A DNA stretch of 64,000 nt. It comes from Levilactobacillus zymae. GTDB lineage: Bacteria; Bacillota; Bacilli; Lactobacillales; Lactobacillaceae. The stretch spans positions 8,460 to 72,459 of the forward strand of contig NZ_JAVLAS010000002.1 of the NCBI RefSeq assembly GCF_032190635.1. Reading direction: 5' to 3'. How positions within the stretch are numbered: position 1 is the stretch's first letter; each line of letters starts with the position of its first letter. The position numbers and the translations under genes are program-made. The notes under the pieces were generated by a model. It ran no database searches and was not told the DNA's origin. It saw only the letters and a program-made list of their open reading frames with translations. Below are positions 8,836-17,055 of the stretch, one piece after another.

Positions 8836-9657
8836 ATGGAACCTTCACGACGAAATTTTAGGGATAAAGGTAAAGGTAAATTCGTTGTTTGGAAACGAAT
8901 ACTGAGGATCTTTTTTGTGGTTCTAATCCTAACGGTCGCTGGTGGTGTTTGTTTTTGGTTACTTGATCCGAATGCTTTGGGTAATTATGTTGCTCAGTCT
9001 CGAGTGACTCAAGGCAACCGTATGCGAGTTGGTCAGGTTAAACATGGAAAGCATGGCAGTAAGGGTTATGTTTACGGCACTAATTCGCGAGCTTCAGGTG
9101 ATATTTCACAACAACAATTAGCTAGGGACGCCCGCGCCGGCTACCCCCTTAAAAAGCTGGGTGAAATTGCCATACCGGCTCAATCCGGTATGCGGGTGGG
9201 TGTGCACGTCTCTATTTTTCAAGGAACCAGTGTTACCGCTCTTGCGTATGGGGCTGGAACAGCGATTGTCAATGAAAAAATGGGACAAGGAAATTATGCT
9301 TTGTCGGCTCACAATATGGCGAATAACTCAACGTACTTCTCACCGTTACAAAACGAGTTAAGTGCGAACCAACGGCCGTATATCTTTGTAACCGATCATA
9401 AGCGGATTTATGAGTATCGGGTGTTTAGTCAGAACAACCAGCCCAAAGGCAAGTTTATTGTGCCATTGACTGATACGGCGGTTTTAGACCAACCGGCCAA
9501 TGATCACCCACAAATTACATTGACCACTTGTTACGAGATTCCACCTGACTATGCCAATGCGCAGAATCGAGTCATCGTAAAGGGTGGTTTGGTGCGGAGT
9601 GTGAGTTGGCACGAGGCGCCTTCAAGCCAGAAGAAGCTATTCTTTAATCGCCAATAA
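8836..9657 (+). CDS. Class A-like sortase (cysteine transpeptidase)
   Basis: The 273-residue protein has a basic N-terminus and one membrane anchor (about residues 19-43). The sortase catalytic triad is visible: His in SAHN (about 156), Cys in TLTTC (about 228) and Arg in NRVIVKG (about 245). The family cleaves LPxTG-type signals and links surface proteins to peptidoglycan. The next gene encodes a protein with an LAKTG sorting signal, its likely substrate. The stop overlaps the next reading frame, so the genes are coupled. It may display mating-pair adhesins. Confidence 0.88.
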   Translation: MEPSRRNFRDKGKGKFVVWKRILRIFFVVLILTVAGGVCFWLLDPNALGNYVAQSRVTQGNRMRVGQVKHGKHGSKGYVYGTNSRASGDISQQQLARDARAGYPLKKLGEIAIPAQSGMRVGVHVSIFQGTSVTALAYGAGTAIVNEKMGQGNYALSAHNMANNSTYFSPLQNELSANQRPYIFVTDHKRIYEYRVFSQNNQPKGKFIVPLTDTAVLDQPANDHPQITLTTCYEIPPDYANAQNRVIVKGGLVRSVSWHEAPSSQKKLFFNRQ

Positions 9658-9677
9658 TGAATCGAAAGGTGAAATTT

Positions 9678-10625
9678 ATGAAAAATCAATTTAAGAAAAG
9701 AAATAAGCAACTATTAACGGCGGCAACCTTAATGTTGTTGACGGTCCCGTGTGTCGCCCCGACTGTTGCCCACGCCGCTTCAACAGATACCTCTAGTAGT
9801 GTTTCGTCTTCGAACGCGTCTAATGAGAGTTCCAGTACCTCTACTTCTAGCAATAGTACGAGTAGTGATAGCACTGATTCATCGAGTAAAGATGGTTCAT
9901 CGAGCATTGCCTCAGATGCTACGTCTAGTACAACAACGGCCACTTATGGACAAACAAAAGAGGTCAAGGTTGGGGACACAGTGGTTTGGCATTCGATCTT
10001 TACACCAGGGAACACGACTAGTACGGATAATATGAAAGATCTAACCTTCACAGACCCGTTAAACGCGAGTTTAACGTATGTTAGTGCCAAGGTTTATCAG
10101 GTTAAGGAACTCAATGGTGACAACAATCCCACGAAATTTGGGGCAGACATTACTGACAAAGGGACGCTTAATTTTGATAAGGCGACGAATACCGTTAACT
10201 GGACACCTAAAACGCCAAGTGATTTCTTTTATAGCGCGTCAAATGACAACTCAACGATCGACCTCATGGTCACTACTAAGGTTAAGGAAGGGACCAAGAA
10301 TGGGAGTACGATTCCCAACACAGCGGGTATGACGCTTGGTGGTAAACACTATCAAACTGAGACGCCTAAGGTATCGGTAACGGCTCACCCAGATAAACCA
10401 GTGACGCCTAAACCGACCAAAAAGGACCCATCTACGCCAAGTAATGCCCCAACGGCTAAAAAAGTCACAGCACCAGATAAGACGATTGCGTCAGGTAATC
10501 TAGCCAAAACTGGGGTTAGATTAGCGCAGTCACACCCGATTATTGCCGGGCTAATTATTGCCAGTGTTATGGGTGGACTTGGAACCTGGGGGTATAAAGC
10601 ATGGAAGAAACGATCAATTCACTAG
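9678..10625 (+). CDS. Sortase-anchored adhesin-like surface protein with LAKTG sorting signal
   Basis: ATG 9678 is preferred, with GAAAGGTG upstream; an in-frame ATG at 9657 overlaps the sortase stop but lacks a ribosome site. The 315-residue protein has a signal peptide (about 1-33, cleavage after AHA), a Ser/Thr-rich stalk (to about 85), and a beta domain resembling the D2-type repeats of Gram-positive fimbrial proteins (about 90-225). A Pro/Lys-rich linker follows, then LAKTG (about 275), a hydrophobic segment and KKRSIH. LAKTG departs from LPxTG at position 2, perhaps matched to the adjacent sortase. Role in mating aggregation is inferred. Confidence 0.82.
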   Translation: MKNQFKKRNKQLLTAATLMLLTVPCVAPTVAHAASTDTSSSVSSSNASNESSSTSTSSNSTSSDSTDSSSKDGSSSIASDATSSTTTATYGQTKEVKVGDTVVWHSIFTPGNTTSTDNMKDLTFTDPLNASLTYVSAKVYQVKELNGDNNPTKFGADITDKGTLNFDKATNTVNWTPKTPSDFFYSASNDNSTIDLMVTTKVKEGTKNGSTIPNTAGMTLGGKHYQTETPKVSVTAHPDKPVTPKPTKKDPSTPSNAPTAKKVTAPDKTIASGNLAKTGVRLAQSHPIIAGLIIASVMGGLGTWGYKAWKKRSIH

Positions 10626-10673
10626 TCTTCGTTAATATTAGTCAGTCGTCAAAATGATTGGAGCGAATAGTTT

Positions 10674-12998
10674 ATGAGAAGCAAAGTACGTAATTTATGT
10701 AAAACAGCCTTTATTTTAACGGCAATTCTGGGTTCGGCCTCGGTAACAATGGGATTAAATACGAATCAAGTCAAGGCTGATAGTAAAACGCCGTCTAAGA
10801 TTGATTCAAAGACGCCGTTTCCCGATGGCACAAAACAAGGGCTATTGTTGTCACCTGATACAGACGATACACCAGTATCAGTACAGTATACGGGAGATAC
10901 TGGCAAAAATGTGACCCTAAAAACCATTAAAGCTGGTACCGGGACGTATGCGTCATTCAATCAGAAATACGGTTCACAATTGGCTTCATTTTCAATGGCT
11001 ACTGGAGATAGTGAGCTAAGTGGGATTAGTCTTACCGCGCAATATGGCGTGGTTGGTGAAACGACTAGTGGTGATCCAGTTACTGCTAAAGTTGAAATTT
11101 CTAATATGAAGCGGGCAGTATCTTGGCAACAAGGAAATATCAATACGACAGTGTATGCTCCAGGTGTTGAATTTTCCAATAACCTATATAGCGGTTTTGA
11201 CTCTAAAGGGATTCAGTCCATGGATTTTAAGATTACCTTTACCGATCAAAAAACTAATAAGGATCTTGAATTCAATAAAGATGCCTATCTTAGTTGGAAT
11301 TCTTTAAACCCAAATGCAACTAATCAGTATGGAAATGGCCATGCGGTTGAATCGGTGGCTTATCTAAACAATGATGGAAATAATGATAGCTACATTACTA
11401 AGGACTCGGTGATCGAACAGTATAAATCACCAGTTGATTCCAGCCTGACGTTAACTGGTGGTGTTGCAACACCTAATCAAAGTTATGATGCAGCGGCTGC
11501 TGAAGACGCACTTGGCGCACCGAGATTTAATAAACATTCGGTCTCGTATCCTTTGACGGGAACGACACAAGATTTTAGTGTCAATTCCTTCAATCCATCG
11601 TTGTTTAATGCTTCGCCAGTTTTATCGAAATCTAATGGTCAAGATTACTGGTTTGCGCCGTCAACAGCCACGGTCTTCACACCAACGCCAGACAAGCCAA
11701 CCAAGAAGGTTGTCGATCCAGATACTAAGGCAGATATGGATAAACAACAAGTCAAAGACGGGCAAAAGTTACAGTATCAAGTTTCCCAAAAAGTCAATTA
11801 CTTGGGAAAAGATACCTTGGAACGCTATACTTCAATGGACTGGAAAGACAAGTTGCCCGCCCAGTTTACGTATAAGTCAGCTTATCTGGTTGATGCGAAG
11901 GGTAATAAAGTAACGGCTGATACGTTCAAAGCTGATAGTAAGTCAGATAGTAATTCAAGTAGCACAAGCAATGCATCAAGCAGCAACTCGAACTCAAGCA
12001 GCAGTTCAAGTAGCAACTCAAGCTCAAGTAGCAGTTCAAATAACAATTCCAGTTCTGATAATTCAAAAACTGCTGATTGGGCTGGAACAGCAACTTCTGA
12101 TAAGGCCACTAACACGGTCGACTATAGTGCTTCATCAGATTTCTTAAAAGCCATGCCAATGAATGGGGAAACCTATACGCTCGTAATTGATGGAGTGGTT
12201 GATTCTGGTGGTAAGACCTCAACTTTGACCAATACGGGAGACGTTATTATTGATGGGAACAGCCAAGAGACCAACACCGTTACCAACAATACAGTACCAC
12301 CTATCGCCAGCAAGCTCTCTAAGACAGTGACCGATACCTCAGGGAAGACTGGGACGACGGGTAATGTTGAAGCTGGTAAGGATTATGCGTATACTTTGAC
12401 GGCTGATATTACGGACAAATACACGATCAATAATATTGATATTAGTGATCCATTGGCCGCAGTCCAAGAGTACAAAGGAGCGACTGTTACTAGCGATGGT
12501 AAAGATGTGACGTCGGACGGGACACTGGCTTTTGATAAGGCGACGAATACCGTTGATTGGAAGGCAAAGAGTCCTAAAGATTTCAGCGGGAAGGAGCTAT
12601 CAATGAAGATCACTGTACAGCTTAAAAAAGATGCTGATTTAAGCAAGTATATTGGTTCAGATGGCAAGATTAGTATTCCTAATGTCGCCACGTTGGACGT
12701 TGATGGATCAAAGACACCATCAAATCCAACCTCTGTAACGCCACCAACAGTCAAACCAACTGCACACAAGTTTGTCCAATTGACCGGTGATACACCAACG
12801 GCCGCGGCAGCGTCTGATAACGCGAGTGAGTCAAAGAATACAAATTCATCGTCAGATAAAACTAGTGGATCAGATAACAATTCAATTTCAACTTCATCTT
12901 CAAAGGACAGCGACGATAGTCAATCGACATCGACAAGTTCAAACAAGAATGATAGCGCTAGTTCTGATACTTCTAGCTCAACGAAAACGTCTAATTGA
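10674..12998 (+). CDS. Large secreted adhesin-like protein with D2-type repeats and Ser-rich linkers, no C-terminal anchor
   Basis: The 774-residue protein has a signal peptide (cleavage about residue 35, VKA-DS) and a large N-terminal beta domain (about 40-330). Two fimbrial D2/DUF11-like repeats follow, sharing the FDKATNTVDW-type motif, separated by an Asn/Ser linker near 421-466 and followed by a Ser-rich tail. It ends at TGA 12996-12998 with no LPxTG, hydrophobic segment or basic tail. In-frame sequence after the stop (another stop at 13017, then SPKL) hints that an anchor was lost. It follows the sortase and LAKTG protein, so it is probably their partner; it may now be released or held non-covalently. 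Confidence 0.8.
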   Translation: MRSKVRNLCKTAFILTAILGSASVTMGLNTNQVKADSKTPSKIDSKTPFPDGTKQGLLLSPDTDDTPVSVQYTGDTGKNVTLKTIKAGTGTYASFNQKYGSQLASFSMATGDSELSGISLTAQYGVVGETTSGDPVTAKVEISNMKRAVSWQQGNINTTVYAPGVEFSNNLYSGFDSKGIQSMDFKITFTDQKTNKDLEFNKDAYLSWNSLNPNATNQYGNGHAVESVAYLNNDGNNDSYITKDSVIEQYKSPVDSSLTLTGGVATPNQSYDAAAAEDALGAPRFNKHSVSYPLTGTTQDFSVNSFNPSLFNASPVLSKSNGQDYWFAPSTATVFTPTPDKPTKKVVDPDTKADMDKQQVKDGQKLQYQVSQKVNYLGKDTLERYTSMDWKDKLPAQFTYKSAYLVDAKGNKVTADTFKADSKSDSNSSSTSNASSSNSNSSSSSSSNSSSSSSSNNNSSSDNSKTADWAGTATSDKATNTVDYSASSDFLKAMPMNGETYTLVIDGVVDSGGKTSTLTNTGDVIIDGNSQETNTVTNNTVPPIASKLSKTVTDTSGKTGTTGNVEAGKDYAYTLTADITDKYTINNIDISDPLAAVQEYKGATVTSDGKDVTSDGTLAFDKATNTVDWKAKSPKDFSGKELSMKITVQLKKDADLSKYIGSDGKISIPNVATLDVDGSKTPSNPTSVTPPTVKPTAHKFVQLTGDTPTAAAASDNASESKNTNSSSDKTSGSDNNSISTSSSKDSDDSQSTSTSSNKNDSASSDTSSSTKTSN

Positions 12999-13051
12999 GA
13001 CAGTACAAGTACCAAGTAGGCATCACCTAAGCTAACCGAAAGTCCTCCAGA

Positions 13052-13096
13052 AATAGAAAATACCCCCATTCATTACGAATGAGGGTATTTTCTATT
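13052..13096. terminator. Bidirectional terminator between convergent genes
   Basis: Arms AATAGAAAATACCC and GGGTATTTTCTATT, with CATTC/GAATG pairing inside, make a very strong hairpin between the adhesin gene (+) and the 13105-14433 gene (-). It has A-rich and T-rich sides for both directions. Confidence 0.9.
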
Positions 13097-13104
13097 TTGA
13101 TGTT

Positions 13105-14433
13105 TTATAAACCGTTAGTTGATAATAATTCGTCGCCACGATTGGTTAAGAGGTAGCCTTGCCCATTTTTAGAGAAAGCTAAGCCTTCAAATTCGCGTTT
13201 GCTTGAAAATACTGAGGAATGAACATTACCAGGTTTTAATTTACCTGAAACGAGTTTCGAGACAGAAACTGATGAAATAGAGTCATCACTGATGAAGTAG
13301 AGCCGATTGTTGGCAGCATTATAGCCAATCGATTGATTCTTTTCACCAGGACGTTGACACAGCCCTTGATAGAGTAAACGAAAGTGGACTTTTTTAGGTG
13401 CGATGGTTCCTTGATAGATCTTCATAGCCCGAGATCCACCAACGTAAGAGCTAAAGTAAGCCTTGCCTTGCTTATCAAAGGTAAGATTATTACCCACGGT
13501 CACCTTGATTCCCCGAAGAGTCACGAGTCGGAAATTAATTTTATTGATGGGTTTCAAACTTTTAGTTGAAACTTGTTCAGCAGTGCCGTAAGCACCAGCG
13601 CGCCCGGTAGTCTTCGTGAACCACAGCTGTCCGTTTTTGGGATTTAAGGCTAGTGATTGAATATGTCCGGTATTGAATTCAGGGCCAACCTTCATACTCT
13701 TCAAAACTGCTAAATACTGACCGTTGTTTTTAATGCCTTTAGAGTGTGCGTAATCTGCTTGCCGAATCAAAGCCATATTTGATGTTGAGGCCCTATAAAC
13801 GTTGCGCAGCTTGGCTAAGTTATAGTAGGTGACCCAACCAATACTAGAAGCTTCATTAGTTACATAAGCAACATAAGCACCATTGCCATTTGGGGTGATC
13901 GCAACACTTTGCGGATTGCCAAAGTCACCAGATTGATTCAGTGTGACGGGCAAATAAAACGCGGTATTTAAACTGGCTTTGGTGTTACCAGCCTTTGAAA
14001 CATAATGATTGGCACTCGTTTCAAAGGTATGGGTTGCGGCATAATTAGGCGATGCAACATAGCTAGACCGTGCAACGTAATTATTGGCATTCTTGACGGT
14101 ATGGAATTTTGCCGCCCAGTAATTAGATAATCCAGACCCTTTTTGGGTGTAAGTAGAAGCTGAGGCAGTTGTTAAGCCCATACCAGCAACGACAGATAAA
14201 GATGCGATTAAAACTGATAACTTATTTTTCATGAATTTCTCCTCCCAAATTATTGCAATTTTTTCCCAATAGTTCGCTAATTTCTCAGCAGTTCCAAGGG
14301 TGATATTAAGCAACTTACGATCGCCACTTCTTAGTCCCAAAATGGTGGATACACTGATACCAGTATCCTTCGCGATCCGATAGGCTGAAACGTGACTATA
14401 TAATAAGGCTTGAACTTTTTCGCTTGTTTTCAC
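13105..14433 (-). CDS. In-frame HTH domain joined to secreted propeller-like protein; internal start at 14232
   Basis: The frame runs from GTG 14433 (GGAGG at 14445-14441) to 13105. Residues 1-66 are a small helix-turn-helix domain. At residue 68 an ATG (14232) follows its own GGAGGAG site and begins a clear signal peptide (MKNKLSVLIASLSVVAG, ending ASA). The 375-residue remainder carries repeated NPKNGQLWF / TPNGNGAYV blade-like motifs suggesting a secreted beta-propeller. A cytoplasmic DNA-binding domain followed by a signal peptide is unlikely to be one working protein, so two products are probable: an HTH regulator reading into the secreted gene, and the secreted protein alone. It is the only leftward gene inside the transfer region. 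Confidence 0.75.
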   Translation of the reverse strand: MKTSEKVQALLYSHVSAYRIAKDTGISVSTILGLRSGDRKLLNITLGTAEKLANYWEKIAIIWEEKFMKNKLSVLIASLSVVAGMGLTTASASTYTQKGSGLSNYWAAKFHTVKNANNYVARSSYVASPNYAATHTFETSANHYVSKAGNTKASLNTAFYLPVTLNQSGDFGNPQSVAITPNGNGAYVAYVTNEASSIGWVTYYNLAKLRNVYRASTSNMALIRQADYAHSKGIKNNGQYLAVLKSMKVGPEFNTGHIQSLALNPKNGQLWFTKTTGRAGAYGTAEQVSTKSLKPINKINFRLVTLRGIKVTVGNNLTFDKQGKAYFSSYVGGSRAMKIYQGTIAPKKVHFRLLYQGLCQRPGEKNQSIGYNAANNRLYFISDDSISSVSVSKLVSGKLKPGNVHSSVFSSKREFEGLAFSKNGQGYLLTNRGDELLSTNGL

Positions 14434-14448
14434 TCACTAGCCTCCAAA

Positions 14449-14478
14449 CTTATATCTCATTTGAGATATAAATTGCAA
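14449..14478 (-). promoter_or_regulatory. Sigma-A promoter with perfect palindromic operator for HTH/secreted gene
   Basis: On the minus strand TTGCAA (14478-14473) and TATAAG (14454-14449) are 18 nt apart. A perfect palindrome (arms TTATATCTCA and TGAGATATAA, two-base centre, 14450-14471) fills the spacer and overlaps the -10. The likely ligand is the HTH domain encoded immediately downstream (autoregulation, inferred). Confidence 0.7.
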
Positions 14479-14630
14479 GCATTAATGATGCGCTTTTCAA
14501 ATTATTTTCGGTGATTTGATAGGCTTAGAGGGTAGTTGGGAGTGACTATCATGCAAATGGAAAAAATGGGCAAAAAGAAAGTTCATCTCGAAGTGTTCAT
14601 GGTTCAGCGCCAGAAGGAATCGTTTCTGGA

Positions 14631-14906
14631 TTGATTCTATTGTATCTATCAGTTGTTGTCGTTTTACCAGTGGTTTTATTGCTCTTTACCAAGACTGGAA
14701 ATTTGTACCTTTTAGGTAATCAGGAACATTACATTTACTTTTTCAGTATTTGTAATCTTCTATTTGGTGAAATAGCCGTCAGTGCTTTTGGTATTTGGGG
14801 AGCGATGCGTCCGCAAAATGCACAGCAGCATAAACGTTCTTGGATTTTAACGTTGTTGCTTGGCATCTTGTGGTTATCGGTAGGTGTTTTTGGACTCATG
14901 AGTTAG
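14631..14906 (+). CDS. Small polytopic membrane protein, start uncertain, possibly frameshifted
   Basis: The 91-residue hydrophobic product has about three membrane segments and a short basic loop (QQHKRSW). TTG 14631 is the first usable start but its ribosome site is poor. The frame is open upstream to 14529 without ATG. A different frame starts at ATG 14551 (MQMEKMGKKK) and stops at TGA 14632. Joining the two frames at the A-rich run 14571-14580 would give one continuous product, so a frameshift is plausible. It lies just before the VirB2-like gene. Family unknown. Confidence 0.5.
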   Translation: MILLYLSVVVVLPVVLLLFTKTGNLYLLGNQEHYIYFFSICNLLFGEIAVSAFGIWGAMRPQNAQQHKRSWILTLLLGILWLSVGVFGLMS

Positions 14907-14911
14907 ACCGG

Positions 14912-14949
14912 GTGCGCTTTCTCTTTAGTTTTTGAAATTTCATTACGAT
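14912..14949 (+). promoter_or_regulatory. Transfer-regulon promoter, copy 4
   Basis: GTGCGCTTTCTC at 14912 lies 32 nt before TACGAT (14944-14949). A second -10-like TATAAG follows at 14950, but only TACGAT keeps the shared spacing. It drives the VirB2-like gene at 14984. Confidence 0.55.
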
Positions 14950-14983
14950 TATAAGTATCAATTAAGGAAGGAGGAAAGTTGTC

Positions 14984-15319
14984 ATGAATATTTTAGATAT
15001 GGCTATCTATACCCATTTCCCAAAACTAGCGACCGCAATGATTTCTAATCCGGTTATGTTGGCTTCGGTGGGTAATGAGAAGGCCGTCAAGGGAACTACT
15101 AGTGTGATCAATAAGGTTGGTTCTGCTTTACAAATCATTGGTTATGCCGGTGGTGTGGTCGCAATTATCGCTTGTGCCTTGGTTATGATGCTTGTTGGGC
15201 AGAGTAAGCGGGAGTCCATCAAGGGTCACTTGGCGATTATCATGGGGTGTATCGTGTTGATTTTTGCCGCGGGGGCTTTGGGATCATTTCTCAAGGGTTA
15301 CTCCAAGTCTAGTTTTTAA
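14984..15319 (+). CDS. VirB2/CagC-like small membrane protein (candidate conjugative pilin-like subunit)
   Basis: The 111-residue protein has a hydrophilic N-terminal half and two hydrophobic segments (about 45-70 and 80-103) separated by a short charged loop (GQSKRESIKGH). This is the layout of VirB2/TrbC- and CagC-type T4SS subunits. GGAAGGAGG lies before ATG 14984, and it is a single-gene unit between a regulon promoter and a terminator. Separate high-level expression would suit a structural subunit. The assignment rests on topology and context, not on a diagnostic motif. Confidence 0.65.
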   Translation: MNILDMAIYTHFPKLATAMISNPVMLASVGNEKAVKGTTSVINKVGSALQIIGYAGGVVAIIACALVMMLVGQSKRESIKGHLAIIMGCIVLIFAAGALGSFLKGYSKSSF

Positions 15320-15326
15320 GCGGATC

Positions 15327-15361
15327 AAAAAGGTCGGTGCCTGTGAGCGCCGACCTTTTTT
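15327..15361 (+). terminator. Terminator after VirB2-like gene, target of ISL3 insertion
   Basis: AAAAAGGTCGG(TGC) pairs with (GCG)CCGACCTTTTTT. The T run is part of the 8-bp target duplicated by the adjacent ISL3 element, so the terminator still looks intact. Confidence 0.85.
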
Positions 15362-16835
15362 GGCTCTATACTTTTTCCTGTTGATGAACTACCAATGTGG
15401 TAATCTATTAACAGGATTTTTTTGAAAAAAAAAGAGGCCCACAGGTCCCCACACACAAAAAAATCCACCCACTACAGCATCATCAAAGGATGTGAGAAAC
15501 CATGAACCCTATAGATAATAATATAAAATTTTCACTCAGTATTAAAGACCCAAATGTTATTTTTTTCAGTTATAAGCATCAATTCATAAAATCAAAACCT
15601 GCTAAAGTCTATGTTGCCAATGTAAAAGCCACTTATACAAGGTGTCCTCAATGTGGTTTTGAAAACTTTAGTCATAACGGACACTATGTGTCACGCGTTT
15701 CATATCCGTCGGCCAACGCTAGTGAGCCCGTCTATCTTGAACTTCATAAAGAACGATTAATCTGTAAAAATTGTGGAAACTCGGTAATGGCAACAACAGA
15801 CCTCGTCAATAAGTATTGTAATATTTCCAAAGCTACCAGACAAAAAATATTCATGCATCTTCAGGATGATCGTACTCAGACTAGTATTGCTTTAGATAAT
15901 AGTGTTTCTCCCAGTACCGTTTGTCGCTATTTAGACAACTATGATGATCTATTTCGGAGAAATTATCATTCTTTACCTGAGCACTTATCTATGGATGAAT
16001 TTCGTGGTGTTGGCGGCGATTTCCACTTTCTTTGTATTAACGGTGATGGTGATCATGAAATTCAACAGATCCTACCGGATCGCTTTAAACAAACTATTAT
16101 TGATTACTTTAATAAGTTTGACAGCACCGCTAGAAAGCAAGTAAAGACAGTTTCTCTGGACCTTAATAGTTACTATCAAGATATCGCCAGATTGGTATTT
16201 CCAAATGCCAAAATAATTGTCGATCGTTTTCATATTGTTGCGATGATGACTAGATCTTTTAACCAAAGTCGCGTTCAAATTATGAAAGAATACAAGAAAC
16301 AATCCAAGGAATATCGGATGCTTAAATTCTCCTGGAAACTTTATTTAAAACACTTCGATGAGCTTGAGATTAAAAAAACATTTTTCGATCGACACCTTAG
16401 GAAACAAGTAACTCAACTCGAAAGAGTTCAGTTAGGTCTAGATGTTGATGAAAGACTGTTAAATACTTATAACGCCATGCAAGGCATTATGATATGTCTT
16501 AAAAATCACGACAAAGATGGTCTTGTTCAATATTTATATAACAACGATAAGCTTAGCTCGCAAATGAAAGATGTTTTAACCACATTTAAAAAGAATCTTG
16601 AAATAGTCCTCAATGCCAGTGAATCAAAGTATTCTAATGGTCCAATTGAAGGGATCAATAGAATGATTAAGCAAATTCAAAGAACTGCCTTCGGTTTCCG
16701 AAATTATCACCACTTAGTTTCAAGAGTTAAATTACAACAAATGAGAACCAAACCAAACAAAAAGACACTGTTAGAAGTTGCATAACTTCTAACAGTGTCC
16801 CAAATTCATCTATCAACAGGATTTGACAAAGAGCC
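15362..16835 (+). mobile_element. Complete ISL3-family insertion sequence with 8-bp target duplication
   Basis: The left end starts GGCTCTATACTTT..CCTGTTGAT and the right end, read inward, starts GGCTCTTTGTCAAATCCTGT, an imperfect inverted repeat. CCTTTTTT directly flanks both ends (15354-15361 and 16836-16843), the 8-bp duplication expected for ISL3 elements. One intact transposase gene lies inside. The element is about 1.47 kb and appears recently inserted. Confidence 0.92.
15502..16785 (+). CDS. ISL3-family transposase
   Basis: The 427-residue protein has an N-terminal zinc-binding region with two CxxC pairs (CPQC and CKNC, about residues 50-92), then a helix-turn-helix (TSIALDNSVSPSTVCRYL). 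The DDE core includes MDEF (about 165), DLNSYY..PNAKIIVDRFHI (about 225-245) and C-terminal NGPIEGINRMIK. These are hallmarks of ISL3/IS204-type transposases. Full length with no internal stop, so probably active. Confidence 0.95.
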   Translation: MNPIDNNIKFSLSIKDPNVIFFSYKHQFIKSKPAKVYVANVKATYTRCPQCGFENFSHNGHYVSRVSYPSANASEPVYLELHKERLICKNCGNSVMATTDLVNKYCNISKATRQKIFMHLQDDRTQTSIALDNSVSPSTVCRYLDNYDDLFRRNYHSLPEHLSMDEFRGVGGDFHFLCINGDGDHEIQQILPDRFKQTIIDYFNKFDSTARKQVKTVSLDLNSYYQDIARLVFPNAKIIVDRFHIVAMMTRSFNQSRVQIMKEYKKQSKEYRMLKFSWKLYLKHFDELEIKKTFFDRHLRKQVTQLERVQLGLDVDERLLNTYNAMQGIMICLKNHDKDGLVQYLYNNDKLSSQMKDVLTTFKKNLEIVLNASESKYSNGPIEGINRMIKQIQRTAFGFRNYHHLVSRVKLQQMRTKPNKKTLLEVA

Positions 16836-16965
16836 CCTTTTTTTGATCATGTTGGGGTATGTTAAACTAATCGGGCAAGAAGTTTTATGGGCGGTGGCCG
16901 TCTTTTCCCTTGCGAGGTGAGGTCTATGGGAACATGGAACACTCTTCAGAAAGGTTTCACGGTCA

Positions 16966-17055
16966 ATGAGTGTCTTCCAGACACTCTCGTTGATGTTGCT
17001 GTTTGGCACGTTTTTAATTGCGCTACTCAGTTATATCGACAAACGCAACAAATAA
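16966..17055 (+). CDS. Type I toxin candidate: 29-residue holin-like membrane peptide
   Basis: ATG 16966 to TAA 17053-17055 encodes a 29-residue peptide: a short polar start, a hydrophobic segment (SLMLLFGTFLIALLSYI) and a charged tail (DKRNK). This matches the 'putative holin-like toxin' peptides common in lactobacilli, which act on the membrane. The ribosome site is weak (AAAGG, 11 nt away), typical of tightly controlled type I toxins. GGGCGGTGGC in the 5' leader (16889-16898) is complementary to GCCACCGCC near 17119-17128 in the 3' region, so the mRNA can fold end to end. An antisense RNA is predicted over the 3' region. Confidence 0.65.
   Translation: MSVFQTLSLMLLFGTFLIALLSYIDKRNK

Noticed and set aside
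9686..9943. Minus-strand frame opposite the Ser-rich adhesin stalk
   Set aside because: Leu/Val/Glu-rich translation is the antisense of AGT/TCA serine repeats; no ribosome site.
11940..12065. Short tandem AGTTCAAG-like repeats suggestive of a CRISPR or VNTR
   Set aside because: They are irregular serine codons in a linker without spacers. No CRISPR array or cas gene was seen in the window.
11882..12880. Long minus-strand frames in the large adhesin gene
   Set aside because: Shadow frames of Ser/Asn/Thr-rich coding sequence, without starts or conserved features.
14950..14955. TATAAG as the -10 of regulon promoter copy 4
   Set aside because: It would break the 32-nt spacing held by the other seven copies; TACGAT at 14944 keeps it.
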